Assembly: GCA_017940105.1 (NCBI GenBank)
Contig: JAGAZG010000168.1
Span: 6,361 to 70,360 of the forward strand
Source of the DNA: Mailhella sp.
GTDB taxonomy: Bacteria; Desulfobacterota; Desulfovibrionia; Desulfovibrionales; Desulfovibrionaceae
Direction of reading: 5' to 3'
DNA: 64,000 nt
Shown: one piece after another, positions 41,501 through 49,921 of the stretch
Layout of the letters: every line of letters begins with the position of its first letter
Numbering within the stretch: the stretch's first letter is position 1
The notes under the pieces: generated by a model
Databases searched by the model: none
What the model was told of the DNA's origin: nothing
The model's input: only the letters and a program-made list of their open reading frames with translations
Translations under genes and position numbers: made by a program

Positions 41501-43169
41501 CAACAGCAATCTGGACACCTTCGAGGGCGCTTTTGAACAATGTCACGTCACCTTCAAGGTTATCCAACTGCGTAGCCGCCATCCTTGCAGCGGCTCCCTG
41601 TGCTTTCTCAATGGAGCCATCGAGTTCATCCCAGCGTTTTTTCGATGTACCAAGCAAGGCGTTTACCGCCGCAACATCGTAGGAATCGAAAATCTTGGTA
41701 ATCGTCTGAAGCCTGTCCTCGTCAGTCATCTGCGACAGGGAATTCCCCATTTCTGAGAAGATGTCGGGGAATGCCCGCATCTTGCCTTCCGCGTCAAATA
41801 CCTTGACGCCCAATTCCTCAAGAGCAGCAGCGCCGTCCTTTGTTGGCTTCGACAGTTTCAAGAGCATATTTCTGAGATGCGTACCACCTTCAGCACCCTT
41901 GATACCGTTATCAGCCATTACGCCCAACACTTCGGCAATCTCTTTCGTACCGCCAGCCATGACCTTCGCCGTGCCGCCGACTTGCAGCATGGCCGAGCCA
42001 AGCTGCTCAACGCTGGTATTCGACTTGGACGATGCCATTGCCATCTGGTCAACCATGACGGTTGTCTGCTCGGTCGTCAGCCCCAAAGCTGATGCCGCAT
42101 CAGTTACCATGTCAGATGCCGCAGCAAGCTCCATGTTACCCGCCGCCGCAAGGTTCAGAACCGTTGGCAGCATACTCATGGACTTCTCAGTGTCATAGCC
42201 AGCCAAAGCCATGTAGTTCAAAGCGTTTGCCGCCTCAGTCGCCGAGAAAGCTGTATTGCTTCCCATGAACTGTGCATACTCCCGCAAATTGCCCTCGAAG
42301 TGACCGAACGTAGTATCGACCGAGCCGACCTCATTCTGCAAATCAGACACGGACTTGCCCATCGTCGCAGCCACCTGCGACATAGCCTTGTCAAAATCCA
42401 TGCCAACACTTACAGACGAAGCGACAAATCCACCCACTGCAACACCAGCCGCTGCTACCGCAGCTCCGACGCCAGTCAGGACTGTACTCAACCCGCCGAA
42501 CCTAGACCCAGCGGATTCAGCCGCAGCTCCAAGCTGGCTCAAATGACCACTTGCACCGCCAGCCGCATTGCCCAGGTTTCCAGTTGCGCTTGAGGCTTGC
42601 TCCGCCCCCCGTATCAGGCTCGTAAATCTCCCCTGCACGGAAGTTATCGCACTACTGAAACCTGTGCGGATAGTCTGGATGGGATTTCGGAACGCCTCAC
42701 CGATTCGGCTGACCCCGCTGGACACCCTATTGCTGAACTGCTCATAGCTTGCAGACGCAGAGGCAAAGGCGCTCACCGCAGATACACCGACCTGCCGCGC
42801 TGCCCCCGTCACACCAGACCGAAGGGATGCCGCAAAGCTCCTGCCACTATCGGTAGCCTCAAGGAATGACCTGCGGAACGTGGATGCAAGGCTGTTTGCC
42901 TGACTGCCAGCTTCATTCAGATTGTTCGTCAGGTCATGCAAACCACCTTGCGCCCCGGACGTGTTCGCATTCACATTTATGGTATGCTGGCCATTGCTGC
43001 CCAGCGTACTCACGAGGTTTTGAATATTGGACTGTGCTTGCTGAGTGTCAGCATTCACATGGATGTTCTGATGCCCAAGCCCAGATATGAGATGCTGGAT
43101 GCTTGCTTGCGCTTGCTGGGTGTCAGCAACAGCACGAATCCGATAGACTAGATTACGAGCCTCCTCCAC
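38589..43169 (-). CDS. Tail tape measure protein (1526 aa)
   Basis: GTG start after GGGAGGG. Residues 260-520 are the TP901-type core. A second partial copy lies at about 603-726, matching 393-516 (ADNGIKGAEGGT / ADNGLKGAEGGT and NALLGTSKKRW / NALLGTTKDRW). Residues 800-1200 are hydrophobic helices; 1255-1450 contain paired repeats (DELGNLLSIDIPEYNRITG, PEVPDIDFGVKPMFEGF). Its length would predict a tail of roughly 200 nm by the usual 0.15 nm per residue. First of the long tail genes after the frameshifted chaperone. Confidence 0.95.
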   Translation of the reverse strand: MEEARNLVYRIRAVADTQQAQASIQHLISGLGHQNIHVNADTQQAQSNIQNLVSTLGSNGQHTINVNANTSGAQGGLHDLTNNLNEAGSQANSLASTFRRSFLEATDSGRSFAASLRSGVTGAARQVGVSAVSAFASASASYEQFSNRVSSGVSRIGEAFRNPIQTIRTGFSSAITSVQGRFTSLIRGAEQASSATGNLGNAAGGASGHLSQLGAAAESAGSRFGGLSTVLTGVGAAVAAAGVAVGGFVASSVSVGMDFDKAMSQVAATMGKSVSDLQNEVGSVDTTFGHFEGNLREYAQFMGSNTAFSATEAANALNYMALAGYDTEKSMSMLPTVLNLAAAGNMELAAASDMVTDAASALGLTTEQTTVMVDQMAMASSKSNTSVEQLGSAMLQVGGTAKVMAGGTKEIAEVLGVMADNGIKGAEGGTHLRNMLLKLSKPTKDGAAALEELGVKVFDAEGKMRAFPDIFSEMGNSLSQMTDEDRLQTITKIFDSYDVAAVNALLGTSKKRWDELDGSIEKAQGAAARMAATQLDNLEGDVTLFKSALEGVQIAVADRVMPGLRAMTQVGGAVLSGVTAVLKNEQDELFSQTNMNATELAKAMFQVGGAANDLAGRGTEASVALGILADNGLKGAEGGTKLRDVIQSIAQPTEEGAAALKNLGVDVRDAKGNMRSFTEIFPELNEAMAGLTDDERRNAISAIFNAEDIGAANALLGTTKDRWNELGQSAGGMSTNMSNAIATVTDLASQGMEFAKTLAQGFAEGLPEVAAQLPLVLAGVFDFLAENSPAMLEQGGQLLATLGMGIINAIPALLSNLPTLIESIVGYIRAEAPALVQTGVELILHLAGGILNALPDVLSAIVSIGGALVDAAMNIPGLLIDVGVAIVKGLWTGISETGEWLIGMIPGFFGKIVDSVKSFLGIASPSKVFAEIGDNMALGIGEGFSNTIGGVIDFITGLLPTDFSLPDFGSLFDSLPSLDDVSSFFGNLADVGMELVQDLADGIMSGLPMLLEVLFPVPVMIYEFFAENGQGMLEQGIEFITNLGEGILSGLPELMGFIAPIPVMVYDFFTGEAPTFISVGLEAMVALAGGVSDGIAQVLDAVTQLASGIVSALASLPGEMVSIGTNIVQGVWQGISSAGGWLTSQVSGFFSNIVSNVKSSLGIASPSKVFAEIGDNMALGVGKGFGDTIGGVTKGIEASMPKELELPKVNAQEVDELGNLLSIDIPEYNRITGLEDLGIQADKIAAQKKQLDEMLSGDVSYQIQPVIGDIAPQRDELGNLLGIDIPEYNRITGDEDISIQADKLKAQEKQLADLLSAGMTVDVSPLVEDVEMPEVPDIDFGVKPMFEGFMAALPDLAVNVVPEIAEMVMPKIDVPDETFGVNPVMGDVIMPEVPDIDFGVKPMFEGFKLPSFSGLLKNVKGLASDMMNSVMGDFAGPVLDAIPDAGTGETADAVVAATAQTAPDSQSSASSSTFAPVINITVNGNASEQTVEDMKTSLYDTVKELFQEFREAEYERMALKNQYSFR

Positions 43170-43188
43170 AGGTCATCCCTCCCTTCTG

Positions 43189-43648
43189 TCATTTTTTGTG
43201 CCACTCATTCTGCCACAGCAGACGTGCTTGCTCCGCCTCGGCGAATTCATACAAATCCATCGACTTAAGCTCGGCATAGCCCAGGCCGTTCATGCAGAAT
43301 ACGAGCCGCCAAAACCTCTCATTGAGCCTCGCTCTTTTCCTTGCTGCCTCCTGGCTGATTTCGTTCTCCAAGAAAATTCTCGATTTCCCGCACCAGCTCA
43401 CCCGGCGTGGCAAGGTCTTCCTGCGCATCGAAATACTTGATGCCGCTCTTTGCAACTTCCGCAGGAGCAGTCACGCAGCCCTTGATAAGAGCATCTGCAT
43501 ACTTTGCCGTATTGCGACGACCATTTGCGGGATTGATGTAAAGGTCAGTCAAGTTCGAATACCAAGAGAAGGTCACGCTTTGCAGCGTAAATTCCATGTC
43601 GTTCACGATAACCACTTTTGTTCTTGCCATGATACAAGCTCCCTTCAT
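43189..43648 (-). CDS. Frameshifted tail assembly chaperone (GT product)
   Basis: The frame 43455-43189 has no credible start of its own and continues from the 109-residue product in the +1 (or -2) frame across their 137-base overlap. A TTT C at 43375-43372 is a candidate +1 slip site. The fused product would be about 152 residues ending with the WHKK tail. In lambda- and Mu-like phages the fused form binds the tape measure protein; the tape measure gene follows here. Confidence 0.7.
43319..43648 (-). CDS. Tail assembly chaperone, short (G) product
   Basis: ATG 43648 follows GAAGGGAGC. 109 residues; SVTFSWYSNLTDLY and a DALIKGCVTAP helix, typical of the chaperone between tube and tape measure genes. 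Upstream lies the right copy of the ~300 bp AT-rich duplication. Confidence 0.8.
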   Translation of the reverse strand: MKGACIMARTKVVIVNDMEFTLQSVTFSWYSNLTDLYINPANGRRNTAKYADALIKGCVTAPAEVAKSGIKYFDAQEDLATPGELVREIENFLGERNQPGGSKEKSEAQ

Positions 43649-43955
43649 TTCCTTATGTTTATTGATATAGGCTAATTAGGTAACATTAGGCATATAATAC
43701 ATTTACCTAAATTACCTATTACCTCTATTTTTCTATTCTATTAAGATTAAATGTTTCAATGTTCCATATAGGTCTAAAGTGTTGATATATCAAGGGTTGA
43801 GAAGTGGAACAAGCATGGAACAAACGCCGAAACCTTGACACAAACAAGTTGGAACATTGGCTTGAATTTCGTGCCTAAAATGTTCTCGAATTTCCTTTTT
43901 CATGCCTAAAAGTCATTTGTTTCACTTGCTTGTTCCACAATGTCTCAATGCTTGA
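43640..43955 (-). repeat. AT-rich non-coding segment, right copy of the inverted duplication
   Basis: The interval 43649-43944 between the tail tube and chaperone genes holds no gene. On the minus strand it begins with the AAGCATTGA of the tube stop, has GTTCC-type words in place of the GTTTC words of the left copy, TTTAGGCACGAAATTCAA, CCTTGATATATC, a 33-nt perfect match (43763-43731) and ATGCCTAATGT..ACCTAAT, ending at the ribosome binding site. The left copy is 14845-15160. It interrupts the otherwise tightly packed late operon. Confidence 0.65.
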
Positions 43956-44343
43956 TATAGATATCCGGGATAAGGAACACAAACTGAACATCAGGTGCGT
44001 CCTTGCCCCTCACGCGGTCAGGCGTTTTCTCGACGATGCAGTTCTGTGCGAAGAACACGATGCCGCTCTGGTCGTTTGCGTCCGTCACGGCAAGGTTTGC
44101 CATCGTGTGCGCTTCAGCACAGGCTTCAAGGAACGGAATGTCCGGGGACTCCTGCTGAAGCGTGATGGTCAGCTTGCCAGCACGATTCGCATTGCGGATG
44201 TATGTGCTGTCGCCCTTCACGCCTTTCTTCAAAGACGTATTCGCCTCATCACGGGCGAGCGTGAACAGTGAGTCACCGAACATACGGATTTGCCTATTGT
44301 TGTAGGTTACGTTGACCTTCAACGGGTCATAAGTCGATAACAT
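43945..44343 (-). CDS. Tail tube protein (DUF3277-like)
   Basis: 132 residues with STYDPLKVNVTYNNRQIRMF and TITLQQESPDIPFLEAC, the pattern of the DUF3277 tube proteins of contractile phages. It lies 15 bases after the sheath stop. The last two codons (KH) lie inside the duplicated segment. Confidence 0.88.
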   Translation of the reverse strand: MLSTYDPLKVNVTYNNRQIRMFGDSLFTLARDEANTSLKKGVKGDSTYIRNANRAGKLTITLQQESPDIPFLEACAEAHTMANLAVTDANDQSGIVFFAQNCIVEKTPDRVRGKDAPDVQFVFLIPDIYIKH

Positions 44344-44357
44344 GGTTCATCCCTCCC

Positions 44358-45845
44358 TTACAGCGAAGCGCGGAGAGCGCCCTTGGTCTTCACCTTATGG
44401 ATTGCGCCTGCAAGCAGGGCCTCCCAGGTGATGTCCGGCATTACGCGGTTCCTGCGCTGTTCCTCCGTGCTTTCCGAATACTTCGGGATATTCACGGTGT
44501 AAACGCCAGCGCCGCTCTCGGCATCCCTTGCGATGATGTTATTGTCCACCGCCTCGTCCAGTGCTTGCAGCACCGCCGTGGCAATGAGGCCGAAACCAGC
44601 ATCATCATAGTTGATGTTTGCATTGGTGAGCAGGATGTCATAGAGCAGATCACGCATCCGCTTTGCAATCCAGTCACCGCCAAGCACAACGTCAATGAAC
44701 TCACCATTGAGGCATACGCCCTCTTTGACGTACTGGCGTTTGTACTCCTCAGTCAAGAAGTTGACGTGGTTCTCAAGGAGCTGGTCACGTTCGCCATCGG
44801 TCAGCTTGGGCAGCGTAATCAGCTTGATGCCCTCGCTCGTGGTAGCATTGCCATCCTGCGGACGTTTGAACTTCCAAGTCACGCTGTACGGATAGAACGG
44901 CGCGACATTGCCAAGGTAGGAGGCATCTGGCTCCTCATTCATGTGGTCTGTGTCAGCATAGATGACAGCGGCGCGGGCCGTCTCACATACGAAATTCTTG
45001 TCATCGGTTTGTCCGATGTAGAATTTGCGATGGTCTTCCACGCCAGCCCCCAGCTCTGCCTCTGTCGGTTCACTGGCCTCAGCAAACTTGGAGAGAGCCT
45101 TAACATACTCCGGCTCGTCACGGTCAGTCAGGAACACATACCAGTCGTTGTCCTCATCGGACTGGAACTGCTGGATAGTCTTGATAAGGTTGTCAGGTGC
45201 ACTCAACGCATCCGAACCATTCACAAACGTGCAGACCTGCTCGGAAGGCCATTCCTGCGTCAAGTCCGCATCTGCATAAACAGTCACGAATGCGGGGATG
45301 GTATCGGCCTCGCCCTTCTCGGTTGCGGTTGCCACCAGATTCAGGCCATCCGCTTGCAGATTGTAAGTCTTTCCACCTTTCGTGAAGGACGTGCCGTTGA
45401 ACAATGCAGGAATCTGCCGCCACTTCGTCACCTTTGCGGACGTGGTTGCGGAAATAACTGCATTTTCATCACCACCAACCTTCACCCAGATGCCAACTCC
45501 TGCTTCCAACGGCCATTCCAGATTGCCGTCAGGGAACGTGGCGGTGAACTTTGCAGCGGTAGCAGGTGTACTGCTGGGCGGCTCGAACCCCACAATTTTG
45601 ATTTTGCTCACCAGCGTTTCAGCCAAGGTCGTCTTGCCTTGGTTGAACAGCGTGATGGCTTTACGCAAAATCTTTGCATTGGGGTGCGGGCCGTCTTTGC
45701 CAAACACAGCTTCGACGACATCTTTATCCCTGTAAGTGGCTACCGGGACAGCGCCGGTGGTAGACACAAGCAGGATGTCAAGGGTTTCTTTTGTCTTAGG
45801 CAGCGCATCACGCTGCACCACGACAATTACATCTCTTGATGCCAT
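44358..45845 (-). CDS. Tail sheath protein (DUF3383)
   Basis: 495 residues matching DUF3383: an N-terminal KETLDILLVSTTG, a middle variable domain, and C-terminal DVVLGGDWIAKRMRDLLYDIL and ITWEALLAGAIHKVKTKGAL. The C-terminal part should form the contractile core around the tube. Confidence 0.92.
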   Translation of the reverse strand: MASRDVIVVVQRDALPKTKETLDILLVSTTGAVPVATYRDKDVVEAVFGKDGPHPNAKILRKAITLFNQGKTTLAETLVSKIKIVGFEPPSSTPATAAKFTATFPDGNLEWPLEAGVGIWVKVGGDENAVISATTSAKVTKWRQIPALFNGTSFTKGGKTYNLQADGLNLVATATEKGEADTIPAFVTVYADADLTQEWPSEQVCTFVNGSDALSAPDNLIKTIQQFQSDEDNDWYVFLTDRDEPEYVKALSKFAEASEPTEAELGAGVEDHRKFYIGQTDDKNFVCETARAAVIYADTDHMNEEPDASYLGNVAPFYPYSVTWKFKRPQDGNATTSEGIKLITLPKLTDGERDQLLENHVNFLTEEYKRQYVKEGVCLNGEFIDVVLGGDWIAKRMRDLLYDILLTNANINYDDAGFGLIATAVLQALDEAVDNNIIARDAESGAGVYTVNIPKYSESTEEQRRNRVMPDITWEALLAGAIHKVKTKGALRASL

Positions 45846-45860
45846 GTGCTTTTCCTCCTG

Positions 45861-46388
45861 TCATCGGGGCAACCCTTTGGGATTCCCCGGATTTGTAATG
45901 ATGGTTGTCGGCTTTTCATCGGTTCGTATGTATTTGAACCGAATGTCAACGCCGTATCGACGCACCGTGTCTTCAACTAGAAAGCTCGTTCGATTGCTCA
46001 CAGGCCCTACGTTGTAAATCACGATGTCACCGTTATTGGTATGGATGTTGTGCGCGTCCAGCAGGAAAAACCCATGGACTTTTTCTGCCAGTTCCATCGC
46101 CTCATCCTCGCCGTAAATATAGCCATCCTCTGCTTCACGGTTCATGCTGCAAACTGTGAAGGACATGGTTGCTGATACTGGCTCTTGGCGCTGAAGCACA
46201 TAGCCTTCATCAGCTTCCACAACCTTATGCAGACCGAACGCATGGTTTGATATTCGTGGGGTCAGAACACTGTAATAGCAATACGGGTATACAGGCTTGT
46301 CAGCGACCTGTTCTGACAAAACCACGGGGCAGCCAAGGTGAGCTTCCAGCCGAGCCACAATTTCGTTGCGGGCTTGAATAAATCTCAT
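45861..46388 (-). CDS. Neck/tail terminator protein (LIC_12616-like)
   Basis: 175 residues; YPYCYYSVLTP near 32 and FRFKYIRTDEKPT-type end match the neck terminator family next to DUF3383 sheaths. It should cap the tail where it meets the head. Overlaps the upstream gene by 4 bases. Confidence 0.75.
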   Translation of the reverse strand: MRFIQARNEIVARLEAHLGCPVVLSEQVADKPVYPYCYYSVLTPRISNHAFGLHKVVEADEGYVLQRQEPVSATMSFTVCSMNREAEDGYIYGEDEAMELAEKVHGFFLLDAHNIHTNNGDIVIYNVGPVSNRTSFLVEDTVRRYGVDIRFKYIRTDEKPTTIITNPGNPKGLPR

Positions 46389-46741
46389 TTCTTGACCACT
46401 CCTTCCACAAGAAACCTGCGCATCGGGTGAATGGTGTTATGATTCAGTTCCTGCTTCACGGTGTAAAGCTGTCCGTCATAGGTATCACGGATAATATGTC
46501 CAGGCTGAATGTCTACCGGGTCATCGGTGTAGAGCTTCTGCGTGTTCTCCTCATAGGAGCCTTCCGGCAGTTGCTTCCAATCCTTGTCAGACACCGGCAT
46601 CACGATTCCCCAGAATGACGCAATCGGCTCATCGACTGGCTTTGATTGCCCGCCGTTTGCCGGATCACGCACAAACGTCCTGTTCGATACTGTCAGGATA
46701 TGCAGCAAAGCCCGTGGCAATCTTGGTGTCGCATAGAACAT
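46385..46741 (-). CDS. Head-tail stopper/connector protein (118 aa)
   Basis: Position between the gp10-like and terminator genes, and a beta-rich plan (SNRTFVRDPANGG, GIVMPVSDKDWKQLPEGSY, IRDTYDGQLYTVKQ), suit a stopper-type connector. It shares one base with the upstream gene. Confidence 0.65.
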   Translation of the reverse strand: MFYATPRLPRALLHILTVSNRTFVRDPANGGQSKPVDEPIASFWGIVMPVSDKDWKQLPEGSYEENTQKLYTDDPVDIQPGHIIRDTYDGQLYTVKQELNHNTIHPMRRFLVEGVVKK

Positions 46742-47175
46742 CAGGAATCCACCACCTTGTATGCAATCCTGTCACGAATATGCGTACCAGTCTCGTACAG
46801 TGTCGTATGCTGTCTTTTCTTGGAGAAATCTGACTGCGGCTTCACACGGTTCGTGTCGATATAGTTCTGAACCAGTTGTGCCGCTTGCGCACCTATGGAG
46901 TGCGCTGCGGCTTCTGGCGTGGTCTGCTCCCTCAGTACCTTGGTCAATGCTCCTGACACAATCTCCGCCAGCTTCCCTTGGTCTGCATCGAAACTCGCCC
47001 GTATGAACGACCGTTCCGGCATTTTGCCCAAACCGTATTCATGGATAGCTGCGATTTTCAGGACTTCGGAATCTGCGGTTCCAACGATTCCCACCAGTAT
47101 ACTTTTTTCCTGTATCTTCTGGCAGACATTTTGAAGCCTCTGAAAATCTGATAGGATTACACTTACGTCTTCCAT
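46741..47175 (-). CDS. HK97 gp10-like/Mu gpG-like virion morphogenesis protein
   Basis: 144 residues: KSILVGIVG, AAIHEYGLGKMPERSFIRASFD and ETGTHIRDRIAYKV. These match the phage virion morphogenesis/HK97-gp10 group that completes the neck or tail. Confidence 0.75.
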   Translation of the reverse strand: MEDVSVILSDFQRLQNVCQKIQEKSILVGIVGTADSEVLKIAAIHEYGLGKMPERSFIRASFDADQGKLAEIVSGALTKVLREQTTPEAAAHSIGAQAAQLVQNYIDTNRVKPQSDFSKKRQHTTLYETGTHIRDRIAYKVVDS

Positions 47176-47176
47176 G

Positions 47177-47800
47177 TCAGTACCTCCGGTAGAGGTTTAT
47201 GAGCTGCAACCACTCAGCATGAGTTCCTTTGTCAAACTCCCACGATACGTCGGAGATGGAGAATGCCGACAGCCCCTGCGACCCGCTCTGCAAGTTCGTG
47301 TATGCTTGGGAAACCATGTCCCACAGCAAGCCTTCCAAATCGGCTGGCAGGGTCTGCGGCTCATCCTCGGTGGCATCTTTCGGCAGGACATACCCTGCCG
47401 TATAGCTCACCTCGATGACCCGCTTCGGCCTAACGATGTCATAGGCTATCCCCTTTCGCCATCCCGCTTTCAGCCAGCCCTCATCGCGGTAAATAACGCC
47501 AATGCTGGCAGTCTGCGCAAAGTCATAACGGCTGGGGTCAACCAGAACACCTTCCTCTTTTACGAAATCCACGCTGATAATTGGGTACTCCATCAGAACA
47601 AGCTCTTGCTGTCCGTCTGCGTCATACCACTGATGGTACGACTGCTTGCCGAAATGCCGACCAGCTTGGCGTTCCACCCACGCTGAGGCTTTGTTTATCA
47701 GCAGCGTGATGACTTCATCCATCTGCTCGTCCTCGACGTTTGACAAGCCCAGCATCAGCTTCATCCGTTCCAATGTAGTCAAAGCATTGTCTGCAAGCAT
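47177..47800 (-). CDS. Head-tail connector protein (gp6-like)
   Basis: ATG 47800 follows GGAGGCCG. 207 residues with LTTLERMKLMLGLS, the VERQAGRHFG segment and RVIEVSYTAGYVLP, as in the adaptor proteins under the portal. One base separates it from the gp10-like gene. Confidence 0.75.
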   Translation of the reverse strand: MLADNALTTLERMKLMLGLSNVEDEQMDEVITLLINKASAWVERQAGRHFGKQSYHQWYDADGQQELVLMEYPIISVDFVKEEGVLVDPSRYDFAQTASIGVIYRDEGWLKAGWRKGIAYDIVRPKRVIEVSYTAGYVLPKDATEDEPQTLPADLEGLLWDMVSQAYTNLQSGSQGLSAFSISDVSWEFDKGTHAEWLQLINLYRRY

Positions 47801-47827
47801 AACGGCCTCCTGCAAAACAACGGCGAG

Positions 47828-47965
47828 CTACTGCCCGCCGTCTTCATTCTTCTGCTTATTCGATTTCTGCGGCTCAGGCTTCTTCGCGGAATCCTTCGTC
47901 TCGGCAACAGGCTTGAGCGCCTTATCGCTTGACGGCCCCACGGGCTTATAGATTCTGGGCATCAT
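47828..47965 (-). CDS. Small basic protein (45 aa)
   Basis: ATG 47965 follows GGGGAGGC. The peptide is polar, K and P rich (KKPEPQKSNKQKN) without hydrophobic core. It is placed between the capsid-linked and connector genes. Its structural role is unknown. Confidence 0.5.
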   Translation of the reverse strand: MMPRIYKPVGPSSDKALKPVAETKDSAKKPEPQKSNKQKNEDGGQ

Positions 47966-47977
47966 AGCCGCCTCCCC

Positions 47978-48346
47978 TCAGACTGCCTGGACGTTCTTAT
48001 CGCCCAGAGCAAGGGCTGCCGTGCTGTTCGCGGCAGCGGCACCAGAGAGGGTGAGCTTCACATAGTTCTTCAGCCCCAGCAAATCAAGGTCAATGTTGAC
48101 CACATCGCCGGCCGTCACATCGCTGATGGTATACACGCCACCCGAAGTATGGGTTTCGGGAAATACCAGCTTATCCGTAACAGCCTCTGCTGCCGTGTCG
48201 GCATCTCCGTGCGTGACCGTTACGGTCAATGCACCTGTCGTGCCGACCTTTACAGCGAGGATTGCGGAAAGGAATCCGGCTCTCTCAATGCTTTCTCCTG
48301 ATGCGTAGGGCTGAACCCTCACATTTTGAATCAATTCGCGTTTCAT
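47978..48346 (-). CDS. Probable capsid decoration protein (122 aa)
   Basis: Beta-rich, with AVKVGTTGALTVTVTHGD and VKLTLSGAAAANSTAALALGD. It lies directly after the major capsid gene, the usual place of head decoration or fibre-like head proteins. I see no specific family signature. Confidence 0.6.
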   Translation of the reverse strand: MKRELIQNVRVQPYASGESIERAGFLSAILAVKVGTTGALTVTVTHGDADTAAEAVTDKLVFPETHTSGGVYTISDVTAGDVVNIDLDLLGLKNYVKLTLSGAAAANSTAALALGDKNVQAV

Positions 48347-48365
48347 TCTGCTCTACCTCCCATCA

Positions 48366-49901
48366 TCACACCGGCACAGCTACCTTGGTGGCAACGGCGA
48401 AGCTCTCCTCATGACGGAGGCCGATGTCCACATTGTCGATAGCACGAATCAGCGTCTGGTCATTCTCGAATGCAGACACGAGAGCACCAGACTCATCCGT
48501 CCAGGAACCCTCACGGCTGGTTTCGATTTCCAGAGCGCCCTGCTCGCCGATGATGAGGTCATTCCAGTTGCCGAAGATGATGCTGGTCTTGCCACTGTTG
48601 GTTTCCAACAGATTCGTGGTCTGGTATGGATAGCCGACCAGTGTGTGGTTCTCGTTCATCTCCTTGGCGAAGATGAAGCCACCTACATCATCGCGCATAG
48701 CCTTCAGGAACTGCTCTACGCTGGTGTTGAACACGAAGCCCAGACCGTCAGCATAGACGTTGTTCTTCAGCACAGAAGCTACAAGGTAGTTCGGGAAAGC
48801 GGCAGTCAGCACACCTGCGCTGCTTGCGTATGCGGCATCAATCGCAGTCACGTCGATGTTCTGGACGTTCTTGTTCTTCATAATGCCAAGGGGCTGGAAT
48901 TCACCGCCAGAACCAAGCAGAGCACCGTAATCAACACCGAGAGCCATCTGCTTCGTGATGTCCTGACCAACGATGACATCGTTGTCAAAATTCGTGGAGC
49001 GAAGCAGGTCATTGCTCATCGGAATGAGAGCAGTCAGCTTCTTTGCGGAGAGGCGGAGATTGCCGAACTTAGGTGCAGACTTGGGAATCGCACGATTCTC
49101 GCCAGTAAACAACGCACGGGATCCAGTCTTAATCTTGGGAATGTTGAGGTTGCCATTGGACATACCGAGCCGACGAGCGCCAAGGCTGTAAATGACAGTG
49201 GCGGGATAAAGCAGCTCAATGATTTCGTTGGCATAAACCTCCGGCACGAGATAGCCGCCCTCGCTGGGATTCGTAGCAGACAGAGCTTTGAACTCCTTCG
49301 CCATTTCGCTGTCATTGAACTTCTGCTCTGCATTATAGGCAGCCCTCTCGAAGTCACCCTTGGAAGCATGGATGCACTTCACAGCACGTCCAAACATACC
49401 ATAGACTGTCTTCTTGCGTTCAGGTGCGGACATTGAAGCGATGCGAGCTTTGAAGCCATCAGGCTTGTCCTGCCCAGCAGTACCAGTCAGGAAGATGTTG
49501 GCATACTTGCGACCCGTCTGCTGGGGCTTTGCACTCTTGGTTTCAGGAGCCGGAGCCTCACCTTTCTTGTCTCCGTTCTGAAGTGCATCCAGTGCCTTCA
49601 CTACGGTGGCAAAGAAGTCTGCCGGAATCTCCGTCTGGCCTTCTTTTGACTTGCCCTCATCGGCGTTGTCAGTACCTTCATCTGCGTTGCTGTTATCGGC
49701 ATCGCCCTCATCAGCTTCGCCACTTTTGGACTCGCCATCCTCACCGCTTCCTACGATGGCTGCAAGCTCGCCGACGATTTCCTCGACGGTGAACCCTTCA
49801 GCTACATCCTCGCCAGCTTCTTTGCGGGCCTTGCGCTTTTCGCTGAGGTTGTTGTAGATTTTGGCAATAATCTCAGCAAGTTCTTTCTGATTCAGCTTCA
49901 T
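48366..49901 (-). CDS. HK97-fold major capsid protein with N-terminal scaffold region
   Basis: 511 residues. The first 140 are helical and acidic (delta/scaffolding domain, cut off by the protease in HK97-like phages). From about 185 the capsid domain is clear: SEGGYLVPEVYANEIIELL, IPKIKTGSRALFTGENRAIP, KKLTALIPMSNDLLRST. The prohead protease gene is immediately upstream. Confidence 0.93.
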   Translation of the reverse strand: MKLNQKELAEIIAKIYNNLSEKRKARKEAGEDVAEGFTVEEIVGELAAIVGSGEDGESKSGEADEGDADNSNADEGTDNADEGKSKEGQTEIPADFFATVVKALDALQNGDKKGEAPAPETKSAKPQQTGRKYANIFLTGTAGQDKPDGFKARIASMSAPERKKTVYGMFGRAVKCIHASKGDFERAAYNAEQKFNDSEMAKEFKALSATNPSEGGYLVPEVYANEIIELLYPATVIYSLGARRLGMSNGNLNIPKIKTGSRALFTGENRAIPKSAPKFGNLRLSAKKLTALIPMSNDLLRSTNFDNDVIVGQDITKQMALGVDYGALLGSGGEFQPLGIMKNKNVQNIDVTAIDAAYASSAGVLTAAFPNYLVASVLKNNVYADGLGFVFNTSVEQFLKAMRDDVGGFIFAKEMNENHTLVGYPYQTTNLLETNSGKTSIIFGNWNDLIIGEQGALEIETSREGSWTDESGALVSAFENDQTLIRAIDNVDIGLRHEESFAVATKVAVPV

Positions 49902-49921
49902 TTCGATTTACCTCCTGTTTC

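Noticed and set aside
43189..43455. Independent gene in the tail chaperone second frame
   Set aside because: The apparent N-terminus is basic, has no ribosome binding site and lies inside the first frame; a frameshift fusion explains it better.
44397..45839. 480-codon plus-strand frame opposite the sheath gene
   Set aside because: It mirrors a DUF3383 sheath gene with full family signature and strong context; the plus-strand product resembles nothing and has no ribosome binding site.
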